Origin: a virus
Direction: 5' to 3' (one strand)
Length of the DNA: 20,030 nucleotides
IMG/VR virus record: IMGVR_UViG_3300037549_000107
Location: 1-20,030 of that record
How positions within the stretch are numbered: position 1 is the first letter of the stretch; every line of letters begins with the position of its first letter. Positions 13,582 to 19,817 of this stretch are shown piece after piece. Position numbers and translations under genes: made by a program. Below the pieces are notes generated by a model. That model made no database searches and was not told the DNA's origin. It saw only the letters and a list, made by a program, of their open reading frames with translations.

Positions 13582-14106
13582 TTACACGCCCTGTTGAGCT
13601 TTATCGGCGTTTGTTGGCTCTGCATAGAAAGACGGCTGCACACCCCTGCGGGTGCTGACAACCCAAAACAGAGCAATTGCATCGGCCTCGTTGTTGTTGA
13701 CGAGCGTGCCTTCCTTGCCGTTCTTCCAGCCAAGATTTATGGCCACTTCGCAGAGCACTTCCTTTTTCGCGGCGCCAGAGCCGGTGAAGTCTTTTTTGAT
13801 TTGCCCAGGCGTCAGGCTCGCCATGCGGATGCGCTGCGCCAGACAGAAAATTTGCAGGATGCCAAGCAATGCGCCGTACACCCGCATTTGCAGCGGGCTC
13901 GTCACAAACATCACATCCTCGAAAAGCACTTCATCAACGTCTTTGTATTTGAACAGCCAGTTTTGAAAACGCAGCCACCGATGGCCAGGGTGGGTGTCTT
14001 TGGCAGAAAGGGTGACTTCGCCACTGTCGATGATGACGCCGTTACGGGCGAGGCAATACCCAAGGGTGCTGCCCAAATCAAGCGACAAGGTGGTAAAGTC
14101 ACCCAT
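13582..14106 (-). CDS. RuvC-like Holliday junction resolvase
   Basis: A 174-aa RNase H-fold nuclease that would resolve branched DNA before packaging. Metal-binding acids are visible: D10 in LSLDLGSTLGYC, E63 in VLFEDVMF, and the final acid pair in NNNEADAIAL (E140, D142). The segment LTPGQIKKDFTGSGAAKKE is the usual DNA-binding loop with the basic residues. The ATG at 14106 is preferred because AAGGA lies about 8 nt upstream and it avoids a 44-nt overlap with the previous gene; an ATG at 14154 is the alternative. Confidence 0.88.
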   Translation of the reverse strand: MGDFTTLSLDLGSTLGYCLARNGVIIDSGEVTLSAKDTHPGHRWLRFQNWLFKYKDVDEVLFEDVMFVTSPLQMRVYGALLGILQIFCLAQRIRMASLTPGQIKKDFTGSGAAKKEVLCEVAINLGWKNGKEGTLVNNNEADAIALFWVVSTRRGVQPSFYAEPTNADKAQQGV

Positions 14107-14110
14107 TGCC

Positions 14111-14635
14111 TTATCCTTCGCGTGTGATGACGCCAGACACTTGCGGCAGGCCATGCTGGTTGCCGTTCTCGCCTTCGTCTTCGTTCACTTCAAAGCCTTC
14201 GTCATCGCCTTTGTCAGCGAGCTCAGCTTCTGACGGCTGTGCCTTGGCACTTGCGGCTGTTGGCTGTGTTTGACCGGCCACAAAATCAAGCTGCGGCTGG
14301 TAACCCAGCATTTTCTTAAAGTCTTCATGGTTGCTTTCGACCTGCACGCGCACATCGGGGTCGAGCTTACGAAGCGCGACTTCACGGGCGACAGATGTGG
14401 AAAGTATGCCAAACTCAGATTTCAGGCGGTTGCGCACATCGCGCTCAGCCTTGGCGATGCTCTTTTTCTGAGCCTGAAACTGCATCAATTCCTCGATGCA
14501 CTTAATCGCCTCTGGGTTCTTTTCACCACTGTTGTGGCCAATGCCTGGTTTCAGGTCAGCAACAACGAGCTTGGGGCCTGCCTTCTTGGCGGTGCCATCC
14601 TTTTTGGATGACTTAGGGGCGGCTTTACTTGTCAT
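14111..14635 (-). CDS. GIGHNSG-motif protein, possibly GapR/DUF2312-like
   Basis: A 174-aa protein with a Lys/Ala-rich start, the motif PGIGHNSG (residues 30-37) that recurs in alphaproteobacterial and phage proteins, then a helical region (about 44-110: CIEELMQFQAQKKSIAKAER, then ALRKLDPDVR). The order resembles GapR-type proteins, dimeric coiled coils that bind overtwisted AT-rich DNA, but similarity is weak and unverified. The C-terminal 55 residues are acidic and probably disordered. The ATG overlaps the stop of the HTH regulator gene (ATGA), so the two are co-expressed. Confidence 0.6.
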   Translation of the reverse strand: MTSKAAPKSSKKDGTAKKAGPKLVVADLKPGIGHNSGEKNPEAIKCIEELMQFQAQKKSIAKAERDVRNRLKSEFGILSTSVAREVALRKLDPDVRVQVESNHEDFKKMLGYQPQLDFVAGQTQPTAASAKAQPSEAELADKGDDEGFEVNEDEGENGNQHGLPQVSGVITREG

Positions 14636-14946
14636 GGTAGTGTTCTCCTTTGGATTGTTATGGGTTTGAGGCTCAGCGGTTTCTTGTTTCCTTTACGGTC
14701 GCCGCTGCGAACAAACGTAACAGGCTTTTGCATGAAAGCCAAAACGTCTTCCATAATTCTCACGGAGATGTCTTTGCCGTCACGCAGGCGGGTAACGAGG
14801 TTTCTGTCCTGCATAATGTACCAGCCGAACAAGCAGCCATCGTTAGGCATATCGTTGATGGTTAAGAATTCCTCAATGTGCTCCAGCAGCCAAGGCGTGA
14901 TGGGCTCAATTGGGTCTGGTTCTTTGATGATAAATGTTTTTTGCAT
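14632..14946 (-). CDS. Small HTH transcriptional regulator, candidate phage repressor
   Basis: A 104-aa protein. Residues about 18-74 (LLEHIEEFLTINDM ... CLFGWYIMQDRNLVTRLRDG ... RIMEDVLAFM) match the pattern of short alphaproteobacterial HTH proteins: LL-x-IE-x-FL, then FG-xxx-xD-x-xLV-xxLR-xG, then a helix ending in x-FM. The tail is basic (SGDRKGNKKPLSLKP). The ATG at 14946 lacks a Shine-Dalgarno; a perfect TATAAT lies 7 bp upstream, so the mRNA would be leaderless, as for lambda cI from PRM. Two palindromic operators lie directly upstream, fitting autoregulation. I infer that this protein binds them; the XRE protein at 17264 is the rival candidate. Confidence 0.75.
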   Translation of the reverse strand: MQKTFIIKEPDPIEPITPWLLEHIEEFLTINDMPNDGCLFGWYIMQDRNLVTRLRDGKDISVRIMEDVLAFMQKPVTFVRSGDRKGNKKPLSLKPITIQRRTLP

Positions 14947-14948
14947 TT

Positions 14949-14964
14949 GAAGATTATAATCTGT
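14949..14964. promoter_or_regulatory. Dispersed palindromic operator, copy 7 (leftward promoter)
   Basis: GAAGATTATAATCTGT contains the palindrome GATTATAATC and overlaps the -10 of the leftward promoter. It lies 22 bp from copy 8, centre to centre, about two helical turns, so two dimers could bind on the same face. Confidence 0.7.
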
Positions 14965-14981
14965 TGACTTGAAGATTGCAA
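14953..14981 (-). promoter_or_regulatory. Leftward promoter of the HTH regulator
   Basis: Minus strand TTGCAA (14981-14976), 17-bp spacer, perfect TATAAT (14958-14953). The expected start is at or next to the A of the ATG at 14946. Its -35 overlaps operator copy 8 and its -10 overlaps copy 7. Confidence 0.65.
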
Positions 14982-14992
14982 TCTGAAATAAT
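14964..14992 (+). promoter_or_regulatory. Rightward early promoter
   Basis: TTGACT (14964-14969), 17-bp spacer, AATAAT (14987-14992), each 5 of 6 to consensus. Operator copy 8 fills the spacer. The predicted start, near 15000, leaves a leader of about 38 nt before the first plus-strand gene. Confidence 0.75.
14971..14986. promoter_or_regulatory. Dispersed palindromic operator, copy 8 (rightward promoter)
   Basis: GAAGATTGCAATCTGA contains the perfect palindrome GATTGCAATC and occupies the spacer of the rightward promoter. Confidence 0.7.
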
Positions 14993-15036
14993 GCAACCCA
15001 TAGCTGATTTTGGAAACTCAGCAACGGAGGTCAAAT

Positions 15037-15225
15037 ATGAGCAGAACGGCACACTTGGAAGCCCTTTACCTGAAAATGGTCTATACCATCATCGAGGAGC
15101 AAAAACGGTCAGATTGCTCTGAGGCTGTGATAACCGCATGCGAAGTGGCAAAGCGCGTTATTCACCGCGAGCACGCCGCAATCATGCAATCTCGTCAGCA
15201 GTCCAGCACACAGGTGCTGCAATGA
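15037..15225 (+). CDS. Small early protein, first gene of right arm
   Basis: A 62-aa, mostly helical protein starting MSRTAHLEALYLKMVY. The ATG at 15037 has GGAGG 7 nt upstream. Not recognised. As the first gene after the operator-controlled rightward promoter it would be made at once when repression is lifted, so it could act on host functions, but this is only positional. The next gene overlaps its stop (ATGA). Confidence 0.65.
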   Translation: MSRTAHLEALYLKMVYTIIEEQKRSDCSEAVITACEVAKRVIHREHAAIMQSRQQSSTQVLQ

Positions 15226-15344
15226 TTAAGGCCATTTTAATCCTATCCCTGCTGGCCCTGGCTGCGTGCGATGATGCCGCGGCAATGGCGCGGTGCGAGA
15301 AAACCCACAGCCATGAGGAGTGCTTTTATGCCCTCAACCGTTAA
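15222..15344 (+). CDS. Mini-lipoprotein
   Basis: A 40-aa protein, MIKAILILSLLALAACDD..., with a lipoprotein signal peptide: K3, hydrophobic core, lipobox LAAC with lipidated C16. Asp follows the Cys at +2 and again at +3, which in enterobacteria signals retention in the inner membrane (Lol avoidance). The mature part is about 25 residues with two more Cys (C25, C34) that could form a disulfide in the periplasm. Small phage lipoproteins can block superinfection or serve as spanins; without lysis genes nearby the first is more plausible, but unproven. The ATG overlaps the previous TGA, and the gene end overlaps the next gene. Confidence 0.7.
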   Translation: MIKAILILSLLALAACDDAAAMARCEKTHSHEECFYALNR

Positions 15345-15447
15345 GCTGGTAAGACACTGGTGGTGCCAATACGTCACGCCAGCCAACCTTGCCGCCGTCA
15401 TCGTCTTTTTTCTCACCATCATTCTAGGATTTTGCACAAAATGGTAG
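15328..15447 (+). CDS. Mini single-pass membrane protein
   Basis: A 39-aa ORF, MPSTVKLVRHWWCQYVTP, then a transmembrane segment (about residues 19-37, ANLAAVIVFFLTIILGF). GAGGAG lies 7 nt before the ATG at 15328. The basic, Trp-rich N-terminus should stay in the cytoplasm. It overlaps the lipoprotein gene by 17 nt and the exonuclease start by 7 nt (ATGGTAG). It ends in TAG, the only complete gene here to do so. Function unknown; it may partner the adjacent lipoprotein at the inner membrane. Confidence 0.6.
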   Translation: MPSTVKLVRHWWCQYVTPANLAAVIVFFLTIILGFCTKW

Positions 15448-16340
15448 CTCAGCCTAAAGGAATTGAAGAAGGCATTTACAGCTCTAAAACCCTGTCAAAT
15501 GAAGCCTATCACGAAGACCCAGCGCTGTCGCACAGCGGCATGACAAAGGTGCTGGTGAGTTGGCCAGATTACTGGATGACCAGCGTGCTCAACCCACAGC
15601 GCAAGCGTTACACGGCGACTGATGCCATGATATTTGGCCAGCGGGCAGGCATGCTGTTGCTTGAGCCTGACGTTTTTTACAAGTCGTTTAACACGGCAGG
15701 GAGAGCCCCAAACGCCAAGGCCATGTTTCTGTCATCGGTCGAGTATGAGCGCTTGGTTGAAGGCCAGAAAGCCGTCATGGAGGTGCCAATCGGCAAAGAC
15801 CACCTGACGCAGGGTTACCCTGAGGTGAGCATATTTTTCAACATCGACGGCGTGCGCGTGCGCGTGCGTATCGACTACCTGCGCACCTTTGGCTGTATCG
15901 ACTACAAGCGCATTGCTGAGCTCAACAATTGGGGCATTGGGAAGGCTGTCAAAAACCAAGGGCTCGACATCCAGCATTTTCTCTATCTGGAAGCCGTCAA
16001 ATGGGCGCGGTTGTGGATTAAGCGCATGAAGCCAGAGGAGCTGACAGCTTGGTGCCAGCGCGAGGGATTTGATGAGGGGTGGATGTGCGATTTCCGCGAT
16101 GACCAAGACCTGCTGTTTAGGTTTTTGTTTCAGCGTTCGACGCCGCCATATATCTGGGGTTTCCGTGACCTTGAGCCAGAGGTCGTGGTGGAGGGTGCGC
16201 ACGCCGTCTTTACAGCGGTTAAGCGTTATCGCAAGGGGCTGGAATTGTACGGCACAGGAAGGCCACCCCTTGGAGAGAACAACGTCAAAACTGTGTCTCA
16301 ATACCACGTTCCCAGGAGGGATTATGACTACGAAGAATAA
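15441..16340 (+). CDS. RecE-like PDDEXK exonuclease
   Basis: A 299-aa protein related to the PDDEXK-like phage exonucleases (DUF3799/RecE C-terminal type) that resect double-stranded DNA 5'-3' to feed a single-strand annealing protein. Family pattern: LSHSGMTKVLVSWPDYW (29-45), FGQRAGMLLLEPDVF (65-79), E129 in YPEVSIFF, D145 in VRIDYL, D154 and K156 in CIDYKRIAE, and Q178 in IQHFLYLEA. The His usually seen in the G-xxx-H helix seems to be Gly at about 70. The ATG at 15441 has AGGA upstream; longer starts overlap two small genes. The annealing partner follows directly. Confidence 0.85.
   Translation: MVAQPKGIEEGIYSSKTLSNEAYHEDPALSHSGMTKVLVSWPDYWMTSVLNPQRKRYTATDAMIFGQRAGMLLLEPDVFYKSFNTAGRAPNAKAMFLSSVEYERLVEGQKAVMEVPIGKDHLTQGYPEVSIFFNIDGVRVRVRIDYLRTFGCIDYKRIAELNNWGIGKAVKNQGLDIQHFLYLEAVKWARLWIKRMKPEELTAWCQREGFDEGWMCDFRDDQDLLFRFLFQRSTPPYIWGFRDLEPEVVVEGAHAVFTAVKRYRKGLELYGTGRPPLGENNVKTVSQYHVPRRDYDYEE
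15851..15868. repeat. Hexanucleotide repeat (cgtgcg)x3
   Basis: Three perfect units within the exonuclease gene, encoding the VRVRV strand that precedes the D145 active-site segment. Confidence 0.6.
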
Positions 16341-17274
16341 GCCAAAACCCGCTGCAAAGAAGCCTGAAACGATTGACCAGCCAACACGGTCGCAGACGTT
16401 GACGAGCTTGCCCGCCAAAATCGTGGAGGAAAACCGCAAGACCACCCACCACATCGTTGACACGCTGGCAAAGACCGCTCTGGCAATCAGCAATTCTGAA
16501 AACGCTGGTGACAAGCTCAACGTCATCCAGTCGCTTTGGAATATGCAGAAAGAGGCCGAAGACCGCCAGGCTGAGCGTGAATTTAACGTGGCAAAAGTAT
16601 CGGTCGCTATGGAGTTGCCACCTATCCCAAAGACAAAATGCCGCTCCTTTGTCGATAAGCAGAACAACACCCAGACCAGCTATTATGCCGATTTGGATGA
16701 CATCGAAGGCGTGCTTGACCCAATTTGCCGCAAATATGGCATCGTCAAGGAATACAGCACAAAGTCTGACGGCAAAGGATTGGCTGCGCAGGTCTGCACT
16801 GTGCGCCATGTGTCTGGTCATAAGGAAACTTATGAGGGGCCTTTCATGCCAATCGACAACACCGGCAGCAAGAATGCCAACCAGGCTGCTGGCTCGACGG
16901 CAAAGTATGGGCGCCGGTACGCGCTCATTGGGGCGTTTAACATTTACCACGTCGATGATGACAATGACGGCGCGGGCGATGACGTTGGCGCTCCAAAATC
17001 TGACAAATTTGCTGAGCGTGCCAAACAGCAGGCTGCTGCTGCAAAGCCACCAGCACAGCCTCAGGGTGAAAAGCCCAAGCTGTCATTGGAGGAGGCGGCA
17101 ACGGTCTTGGAGCAAAAGCTGCAAAACACGCCACAGGAAAAGCGCGGCGCTGTATTGATGGAGCACATCAAAATCATCGGTGCGATGGAAGCCAACGACA
17201 AACTGGCTGCCAAAGCGTCTGAGCTGCGCCAGCTTTGCGTAACTCCAGCAACGGGGTTGGGCGATGCTGCATGA
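16324..17274 (+). CDS. ERF-family single-strand annealing protein
   Basis: A 316-aa recombinase of the ERF superfamily (prototype P22 Erf), which coats resected single strands and anneals homologous ends. The core lies at about residues 60-215: SLWNMQKEAEDRQAEREF, YADLDDIEGVLDPICRKYGI, and the hallmark AGSTAKYGRRYALIGAF followed by DDDNDGAGDD. The N-terminus is Lys/Pro-rich; a Gln/Pro/Ala linker leads to a helical tail. GGAGGG lies just before the ATG at 16324. It overlaps the exonuclease gene by 17 nt, which supports a Red-like two-gene system for replication or repair. Confidence 0.9.
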   Translation: MTTKNKPKPAAKKPETIDQPTRSQTLTSLPAKIVEENRKTTHHIVDTLAKTALAISNSENAGDKLNVIQSLWNMQKEAEDRQAEREFNVAKVSVAMELPPIPKTKCRSFVDKQNNTQTSYYADLDDIEGVLDPICRKYGIVKEYSTKSDGKGLAAQVCTVRHVSGHKETYEGPFMPIDNTGSKNANQAAGSTAKYGRRYALIGAFNIYHVDDDNDGAGDDVGAPKSDKFAERAKQQAAAAKPPAQPQGEKPKLSLEEAATVLEQKLQNTPQEKRGAVLMEHIKIIGAMEANDKLAAKASELRQLCVTPATGLGDAA

Positions 17275-17494
17275 CATCGACATCACTATGGGGCAAAACC
17301 TGCGCGGCCTGAGGGCCGTGCGGGGGCTCTCACAGGCTGAGCTGGGAGCAAAGTGCGAGGATGGCCTAAGCGCACAGCAAATCAGCAAATACGAGCTGGG
17401 CGATAACCAGATAAGCTGCTCGCGCTTGGTCGAATTCGCCCGTATCATGGGGTGCAACATTCTCGACTTTTTCAAAGGGGTAAAAGCACCATGA
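17264..17494 (+). CDS. XRE-family HTH regulator
   Basis: A 76-aa protein made of a single HTH_3 domain: GQNLRGLRAVRGLSQAELG (helices 1-2), LSAQQISKYELGDNQ (recognition helix) and SRLVEFARIMGCNILDFF (helices 4-5). The size is Cro-like, with no dimerisation or cleavage domain. The ATG at 17264 overlaps the end of the ERF gene; an internal ATG at 17288 would give the bare domain. Being in the right-arm operon it is probably controlled by the rightward promoter and could be a Cro-like antagonist acting at the dispersed operators. Confidence 0.85.
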   Translation: MLHDIDITMGQNLRGLRAVRGLSQAELGAKCEDGLSAQQISKYELGDNQISCSRLVEFARIMGCNILDFFKGVKAP

Positions 17495-17715
17495 GCGATT
17501 TAGAAGCCTTCACAAAAGCGATTGACACACCACCACAAGAGCTGACCGATGCAGAGCTCTCAGCTCTCATGAAAGCTCTGGTGGCAGGATTAAACCGGCT
17601 CAGTGAGCATGCGTTTAAGCGCGAGCTGGTGGTTTTGTATCAGGTCAAGCCTGCAAACCCTCCACAGGGCATTTGCGCGAAGCTGGGCGTGTCTGTGATG
17701 TCGGAGGTCGCATGA
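17491..17715 (+). CDS. Small hypothetical protein
   Basis: A 74-aa protein (MSDLEAFTKAIDTPPQELTD), helical for its first 50 residues, with an Ala/Leu-rich helix ELSALMKALVAGLNRL. Start overlaps the previous stop (ATGA), indicating coupled translation. No family recognised. Confidence 0.6.
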   Translation: MSDLEAFTKAIDTPPQELTDAELSALMKALVAGLNRLSEHAFKRELVVLYQVKPANPPQGICAKLGVSVMSEVA

Positions 17716-17927
17716 GCAAAGAGCGGCAACGTCTGCGGAAGAAAAACCGCAACAAGGTCACTCACTTCATCGAGATACCGAAGGGTGTGGTCTTGAAAAA
17801 GTTTCGGGTAACGGTCGATGGCAAGCCAATTCATGTTAAAGCCATCTCCAACAACAAAATCATCTTGGCTGAGGCCCCACCGTTGGGTGCCAAGGTATTG
17901 GTCGAAAGGATACAAGATGAAGCGTGA
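17712..17927 (+). CDS. Small basic beta-rich hypothetical protein
   Basis: A 71-aa protein beginning with a strongly basic stretch (MSKERQRLRKKNRNK), then strands FIEIPKGVVLKKFRVTVDGK and KIILAEAPPLGAKVLVERI. GGAGG precedes the ATG, which overlaps the previous stop. The basic tail suggests nucleic acid binding, by inference. Not recognised. Confidence 0.6.
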   Translation: MSKERQRLRKKNRNKVTHFIEIPKGVVLKKFRVTVDGKPIHVKAISNNKIILAEAPPLGAKVLVERIQDEA

Positions 17928-18090
17928 AAGCCAAAATTATCAGGCGGTTTCTGTCATCGCCGTGCTGCTGCTTTTTGTCGGTATGTTGGTCATAACCATT
18001 GCTGGCTTGTCGCATGCGTTTGCTATCTCTGGAGCTGGCGGTGGCTCACCAGACCTTGGGTACGTCATGGACGCAGGCGAGCCGCAATGA
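17917..18090 (+). CDS. Small single-pass membrane protein
   Basis: A 57-aa protein with a charged N-terminus (MKRESQNYQ) and one transmembrane segment at about 11-35 (VSVIAVLLLFVGMLVITIAG), then a short Gly-rich outer tail. AAAGGA lies 7 nt upstream; it overlaps the previous gene by 11 nt. Function unknown. Confidence 0.6.
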   Translation: MKRESQNYQAVSVIAVLLLFVGMLVITIAGLSHAFAISGAGGGSPDLGYVMDAGEPQ

Positions 18091-18293
18091 AGGTCTGTTT
18101 TATCCTCAGCGCCAAAGGCATTGAGCCAGGGCCTAAGTTTGACCATATCATGGAGCGCATACGCTGCCATGTGCTGCTGGGTCACCATGTCACGGTGATG
18201 AGGGCAGACGAAAAACCTCAAGGAGCACCGCTTGACCGTAATCAGTTTTGGGTTGATGAGGCTCAACATATCCCTGTGGATGCGTTCAAATGA
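18087..18293 (+). CDS. Small hypothetical protein
   Basis: A 68-aa protein (MKVCFILSAKGIEPGPKFDH) with a first strand, a helix (FDHIMERIRCHVLLG), a second strand (HHVTVMRAD), suggesting a small alpha/beta fold. Start overlaps the previous stop (ATGA), its own stop overlaps the next start. Not recognised. Confidence 0.6.
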   Translation: MKVCFILSAKGIEPGPKFDHIMERIRCHVLLGHHVTVMRADEKPQGAPLDRNQFWVDEAQHIPVDAFK

Positions 18294-18646
18294 AAGCCAG
18301 ACCAGCTAACGCTGAGGAGCGCCGCCACTGGAGCGCCATAATCGAGCTGGGGTGCATCGTAGGGCCTTCCCTGCACTGTCAGGGTCGTCTGACTATCCAC
18401 CACTGTGGCACCGGCGCTGGAGGCCGTAAAAACCACATGCACGTCATTTGCCTCTGCTGGGGCCATCATCAAGGGCGCGATGGTATCGACGGCCAGGTGA
18501 TGAGCAAGCGCCAATGGATGCAAAAATATGGCACTGAAATTGGTCTTATCGTCAAAACCCAGGAGATGCTTGATGCCACACAAAAAACGCTGTCCGACTT
18601 GCAACGGGTCGGGCAATCATCCTCAACCCCCTCACCTCAAGCCTAA
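18290..18646 (+). CDS. Ref-like HNH nuclease (RecA-dependent type)
   Basis: A 118-aa protein resembling the phage P1 Ref family, HNH-like nucleases that cut at RecA-made displacement loops. Family landmarks: AEERRHWSAIIELGCIV (8-24), IHHCGTGAGGRKNHMH (36-51), LCWGHHQGRDGIDG (55-68), and W76 plus YGTE (80-83). His37/38 and His59/60 are likely metal or catalytic residues. Related proteins often have CIVC where this has GCIVGPSLHC, so the first zinc-binding Cys is displaced; whether C30 compensates is unclear. It fits the recombination genes upstream. Confidence 0.75.
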   Translation: MKARPANAEERRHWSAIIELGCIVGPSLHCQGRLTIHHCGTGAGGRKNHMHVICLCWGHHQGRDGIDGQVMSKRQWMQKYGTEIGLIVKTQEMLDATQKTLSDLQRVGQSSSTPSPQA

Positions 18647-18728
18647 CCCCTCAATTTGCCAGACCTGCAACGGCACAGGCTGGTATCGTCGCAAGCCGCT
18701 AACCTTCAAGGAGAAAAACGATGTTTGA
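18573..18728 (+). CDS. Small zinc-finger protein (two DnaJ-type CxxCxGxG motifs)
   Basis: A 51-aa protein with CPTCNGSG (residues 7-14) and CQTCNGTG (29-36), the paired motif of the DnaJ central zinc finger, enough to bind one Zn. AGGAG lies 7 nt before the ATG at 18573. It overlaps the end of the Ref-like gene by 74 nt in another frame, and the next gene overlaps its end. Small proteins of this type are common in phage early regions; role unknown. Confidence 0.7.
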   Translation: MPHKKRCPTCNGSGNHPQPPHLKPNPSICQTCNGTGWYRRKPLTFKEKNDV

Positions 18729-19326
18729 TTTGGCAATTTATTACAGGATGGTCGGGGGCTTTATCGGCACCGGCTCAACCACACTTGGGCGCCTGCGCTG
18801 GGCGGTCACGATGGGCTGTTACATGGCCTTTGTGTCTGTCGTTCACCACCAGCAGGCACTCGTCACGGGCTTTGTATTCGTCGCCTGCTTGCTTGGGGCG
18901 TTCCTTGGGCGCCTGATACCCCACGCACGCTTTCAGGCTACAGCGAGCCTGTTAAACAGCCTTGGCATGGCTGCCGTCAACGTGGCGAGGTTGGTGCTTA
19001 TTGTGGGGCCGTATGCCGTCACCTTCCATGACGGAACAGTGTGGATGTCGATTGACCGCATGAGCTTGGCGCTCTTGGGCGTTTTGGCAGGTGTGGCTTA
19101 CTATGTCGGCAACAAATGGCTGGGTGGTAAGGACAGCGGCATTTACTTCCGCAACACCCATGCGCAGTGGCGCATAAACCCCACAACTAGCGTGCCAACG
19201 GCTGTGCCTGTTGACCCTGCTTGCATCCTTGACCAGGCTGCTGTTGGTGGCTCTGAGTGGGGCGAATTGTGTACAGGGTGGATGGTCTATGAGTTGATGT
19301 TTCTGGCCGCGCTGGTGGTGCCATGA
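18721..19326 (+). CDS. Multi-pass membrane protein
   Basis: A 201-aa protein with about four to five hydrophobic segments: residues 27-43, 47-66, 82-102, 114-130, and a final hydrophobic end 187-201. The N-terminal YYRMVGGFIGTGSTTLGR is a pattern I associate with phage inner membrane proteins encoded in early regions; no function is established for them. AAGGAG lies about 7 nt before the ATG, with an 8-nt overlap with the previous gene. Its stop overlaps the next start (ATGA). Confidence 0.7.
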   Translation: MFDLAIYYRMVGGFIGTGSTTLGRLRWAVTMGCYMAFVSVVHHQQALVTGFVFVACLLGAFLGRLIPHARFQATASLLNSLGMAAVNVARLVLIVGPYAVTFHDGTVWMSIDRMSLALLGVLAGVAYYVGNKWLGGKDSGIYFRNTHAQWRINPTTSVPTAVPVDPACILDQAAVGGSEWGELCTGWMVYELMFLAALVVP

Positions 19327-19817
19327 ACATTGGGCTTTTCGACGGCGCAGCACGCGAGCAATTCTTCAAAGACCTACGCGGTGGCGCAAAACAGGATTGC
19401 CCATGCTGTGGCCGTTGGGCTCAGGTTTACAAGCGCAGCCTTCATTTCACTGTGGCTTAGCAGCTCATAAAACTGCTGCGGCTGGGTGGTGATGTTGAAT
19501 ATGTCAACGCGGCCAGACTTATCCCGCCAGGTCAGCAGGGCGTTGGTGATTTAACCAAGGCAAAATACTGGAAAATGATTGAGCGCCGCGAAACCAACGA
19601 GGATGAGAAAAATATAAAATCGAGCGGCCACTGGAAGCTGACAGAAAACGGCAAGCTGTTTGTGCAGCACCGTATCGGTGTCCAGCAGTTTGCTCTGGTT
19701 TTCGATGACAAGGTGATTGGTTTTGAGGGTAATAAATTTACCATAAAGGACGCCCTGAAAAGCCAGTTTGACTACGAAACCCTAATGAAAGGAATTGATG
19801 AAAATGGTGGCTCTTAA
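19323..19817 (+). CDS. CPCCGR-motif phage protein, interrupted by an in-frame TAG
   Basis: Read through, this is one continuous frame of 164 codons: MNIGLFDGAAREQFFKDL, a CPCCGR zinc-type motif (about 26-31), then QLIKLLRLGG, VNAARLIPPGQQGVGD, KYWKMIE, SSGHWKLTENGKLFVQ and ALVFDDKVIGFEG. The order matches a conserved small phage protein with a winged-helix-like second half that I know only as hypothetical. Codon 46 (19458-19460) is TAG, followed by CAG. No frameshift or other stop is present. Either the gene is truncated to 45 aa, the downstream part restarts (ATG at 19575), TAG is read through, or it is an assembly error or point mutation. ATG overlaps the previous stop. Confidence 0.7.

Noticed and set aside
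15360-15440. N-terminal extension of the exonuclease by 27 residues
   Set aside because: It starts with a rare codon, overlaps the membrane protein gene, and its His/Arg-rich sequence is unlike the family; the ATG at 15441 is better.
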